A DNA stretch of 64,000 nucleotides from contig NC_016604.1 in assembly GCF_000230895.2 (NCBI RefSeq), forward strand, positions 1,736,001 through 1,800,000, written 5' to 3'. This DNA comes from Mycolicibacterium rhodesiae NBB3. Its GTDB lineage: Bacteria > Actinomycetota > Actinomycetes > Mycobacteriales > Mycobacteriaceae. Positions 62,311 to 64,000 of this stretch are shown here, one piece after another; positions within the stretch are counted from its first letter, which is position 1; each line of letters begins with the position of its first letter. The notes under the pieces are model-generated. The model did no database searches. It was given only the letters and a program-made list of their open reading frames with translations, and was not told where the DNA came from. A program made the position numbers and the translations under genes.

Positions 62311-64000
62311 CTAGGCTTTTGCCATATTGGTGAAGCGTGACAAATGCAATTGGTGGGCGACTGTCACCGTCCGCGTCGGACCTGCGCGGTGCTTAGCGAT
62401 GATCAAGTCTGCCTCACCACCGCGGGGGTCGTCACTCTCGAACGCATCCGGCCGGTGCAGCAAAATCACCATATCGCTATCCTGCTCGATACTGCCGCTT
62501 TCGCGTAGGTCAGCTAACATTGGCTTCTTGTCGGTGCGCTGTTCCGGACCGCGGTTCAGCTGGCTCATCGCCACGACGGGAACTTCGAGCTCCTTCGCCA
62601 AAAGCTTGATCTGACGCGAGAATTCGGACACTTCCTGCTGACGTGACTCGACCTTCTTGCCCGATGTCATCAGCTGCAGGTAGTCGATGACGATGAGACG
62701 TAGGTCCGCCTTCTGCTTCAGCCGTCGCGCCTTCGCGCGGATCTCCATCATCGTCAGGTTCGGAGAGTCGTCGATATACAGTGGCGCTTCACTGATCTCA
62801 CTCATGCGGCGCGCCAGGCGCGTCCAGTCGTCGTCGCTCATCCGGCCCGACCGCATATCGGCGAGCTTGATCTTCGCCTCTGCGGACAGCAGCCGCATGA
62901 CGATCTCGGACTTACTCATCTCGAGGGAGAACACGATGCTCGGCAGGTGATGCTTGATCGAGCAGGACCGCATGAAATCCAAACCGAGAGTCGAGTTGTG
63001 CGTTGGGATCCTTCCCTCGCCCGCCAAGTAGAGATGGTCCTCAGCGCTGACCTCGACGCACCGCACCGGCACGCTCTCGACTCGGCGGACAGCCTCTATC
63101 CCCCAAGCTGATTGGCGACCCCCACCGAAGGTTGCGAGCACCGGAACCCGCGCTGCGGTGATCACGTCGACAGCTGGCCGCAGTGCGGCAGTGACCTGGA
63201 TGCCGCGCTCAGTCGGCCACTGATGCTCGGCATCCGCGACGATGACTGTGCCATCGGAGAACTCGACCTCGTAGCACGGCCGTCCGATCATCACCTCCGT
63301 CGCCGCGACGACACGCGTCGGCTGTCCGTCGGCACCGATCAACTCGTCTCCGACGGCGACGTCGCCCATCGTCGTCCAGCCCGTTGGCGTCGGCAGCGGC
63401 GTATCGAGCTTGAGGGCCTTTCCCATACCGGGTCTTGCCGCAACGACGATCATCTGCCCGGGATGCAGCCCGTTGGTCAGATCGTCGAGATCGGTGAAGC
63501 CCGTCGGCACACCTCTCGAGATGCCACCCTGCGATGCGATGGCATCGATCTCGTCCATCGTCGGCTGCAGGAGTTCCTCGAGCGGCACGAAGTCCTCAGA
63601 GGTGCGGCCCTCGGTCACGTCGTAGATCTCGGCCTGCGCGCGATCGACGATCTCGGCGACGTCCGCGCCCTCGGCACCGGCATAGCCGTATTGCACGACG
63701 CGCGTGCCCGCTTCCACCAACCGGCGGAGCAAGGCCTTCTCCGCGACGATGCCCGCGTAGTACCCGGCATTCGCCGCCGTCGGCACCGTCGAGATCAGCG
63801 TGTGCAAATAAGGGGCGCCGCCGATACGACGTAGCAGACCGCGCCGATCCAGCTCGGCCGCGACCGTCACCGCGTCGGCCGGTTCACCGCGGCCGTACAG
63901 ATCGAGGATCGCGTCGTAGACGTTCTGGTGCGCGGGGCGGTAGAAGTCACCCGGACGCAGCCGCTCCAACACGTCGGCGATCGCGTCCTTGCTGAGGAGC
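62311..64000 (-). CDS. dnaB: Replicative DNA helicase DnaB, 3' part, interrupted by an intein
   Basis: The frame is open to the window edge; the N-terminal domain start is outside. Visible extein includes the N-terminal helical domain (DVLERLRPGDFYRPAHQNVYDAI), the linker and the RecA-like motor. Walker A RPGMGK is split from its S/T by the intein; the rest reads STLGLDFMRSCSI, FSLEMSKSEI, LRLIVIDYLQLM (Walker B), MSQLNRGPEQR and ends LSRFTNMAKA. DnaB is the ring helicase that unwinds DNA ahead of the replisome; function depends on intein removal. Confidence 0.93.
   Translation of the reverse strand, partial: LLSKDAIADVLERLRPGDFYRPAHQNVYDAILDLYGRGEPADAVTVAAELDRRGLLRRIGGAPYLHTLISTVPTAANAGYYAGIVAEKALLRRLVEAGTRVVQYGYAGAEGADVAEIVDRAQAEIYDVTEGRTSEDFVPLEELLQPTMDEIDAIASQGGISRGVPTGFTDLDDLTNGLHPGQMIVVAARPGMGKALKLDTPLPTPTGWTTMGDVAVGDELIGADGQPTRVVAATEVMIGRPCYEVEFSDGTVIVADAEHQWPTERGIQVTAALRPAVDVITAARVPVLATFGGGRQSAWGIEAVRRVESVPVRCVEVSAEDHLYLAGEGRIPTHNSTLGLDFMRSCSIKHHLPSIVFSLEMSKSEIVMRLLSAEAKIKLADMRSGRMSDDDWTRLARRMSEISEAPLYIDDSPNLTMMEIRAKARRLKQKADLRLIVIDYLQLMTSGKKVESRQQEVSEFSRQIKLLAKELEVPVVAMSQLNRGPEQRTDKKPMLADLRESGSIEQDSDMVILLHRPDAFESDDPRGGEADLIIAKHRAGPTRTVTVAHQLHLSRFTNMAKA
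62995..63417 (-). other. Class 3 mini-intein in the DnaB Walker A loop
   Basis: 141 residues between GMGK and STLG. It begins ALKLDTPLPTPTGW (Ala, no Cys/Ser nucleophile at position 1) and ends IPTHN before Ser. The class 3 WCT triplet is present: W67 (AEHQW), C120 (PVRCVEVS) and T139 (PTHN). There is no LAGLIDADG domain between the two Hint halves, so it is an endonuclease-free mini-intein. From memory, the M. smegmatis DnaB intein at the same position is class 3 with an internal Cys. Splicing would reconnect GK to S in the ATP-binding loop. Confidence 0.88.

Overview
The window is chromosomal DNA of a mycobacterium, most probably a fast-growing, environmental, aromatic-degrading Mycolicibacterium-type species. 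The evidence is the high GC content with frequent GTG starts and 4-base ATGA/GTGA gene overlaps, a DUF222/13E12-repeat HNH gene, a TIGR03085 protein, mycobacterial-style lipoproteins and Tat substrates, a fused HadA/HadB-type dehydratase, tandem MoxR/VWA genes, a CrtL-type lycopene cyclase, and a dnaB gene with an intein in its Walker A loop. I found no rRNA, tRNA, CRISPR array or insertion sequence. The window is densely coding; only 60614-60949 exceeds 300 bases without a supported gene.

Layout. 1-9.7 kb: a DUF3516 Ski2-like helicase (its 5' end may lie just outside), an alpha/beta hydrolase, the HNH gene, an MHS-family permease coupled to a lipoprotein, a Tat-exported GH16 glucanase, an AraC regulator, a methyltransferase and an F420-type luciferase-like oxidoreductase. 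9.7-17.8 kb: an SDR, a proline-rich secreted protein, and a mandelate/benzoylformate-type operon (benzoylformate decarboxylase, tautomerase, GlcD-GlcE fusion) facing a LuxR/AAA regulator broken by a one-base frameshift. 17.8-25.3 kb: a tightly overlapping run, metallophosphoesterase-TesB-SnoaL-MoxR-DUF58-membrane protein-VWA-VWA-membrane protein, whose second half matches the layout of the methanol-dehydrogenase maturation set mxaRSACLK. 25.3-35.9 kb: hydrolases, an amidase, an acyl-CoA operon with tandem TenA proteins, a HadAB-type dehydratase, an NDH-2-like oxidoreductase and a tiny acidic protein behind a SigF-like promoter.

35.9-50.3 kb: a scarred catechol locus (catA-catC without catB, beside a LysR stump), an MFS exporter overlapping a LysR gene, SDRs, a GH5 enzyme, an alpha/beta-hydrolase-fold protein lacking its serine, phospholipase D, a frameshifted zinc/quinone oxidoreductase in an isochorismatase operon, and a coiled-coil peptidoglycan-peptidase-like protein. 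50.3-60.9 kb: lycopene cyclase, a Cys-rich mini-protein, a TetR regulator with repeated operators facing two small membrane proteins, a DUF4174-CIA30 secreted pair, a DUF1906 Tat protein, an alkyltransferase-like protein with DUF488, a DUF1295 enzyme, a methyltransferase, and a catalase-cytochrome b561 operon led by an unknown small ORF.

60.9-64 kb: the 3' part of dnaB carrying a 141-residue class 3 mini-intein, followed 17 bases downstream by a free-standing protein that has an intein-like Hint framework plus both LAGLIDADG motifs but has lost the residues needed for splicing. This dnaB/intein/endonuclease arrangement is the most unusual feature of the window.
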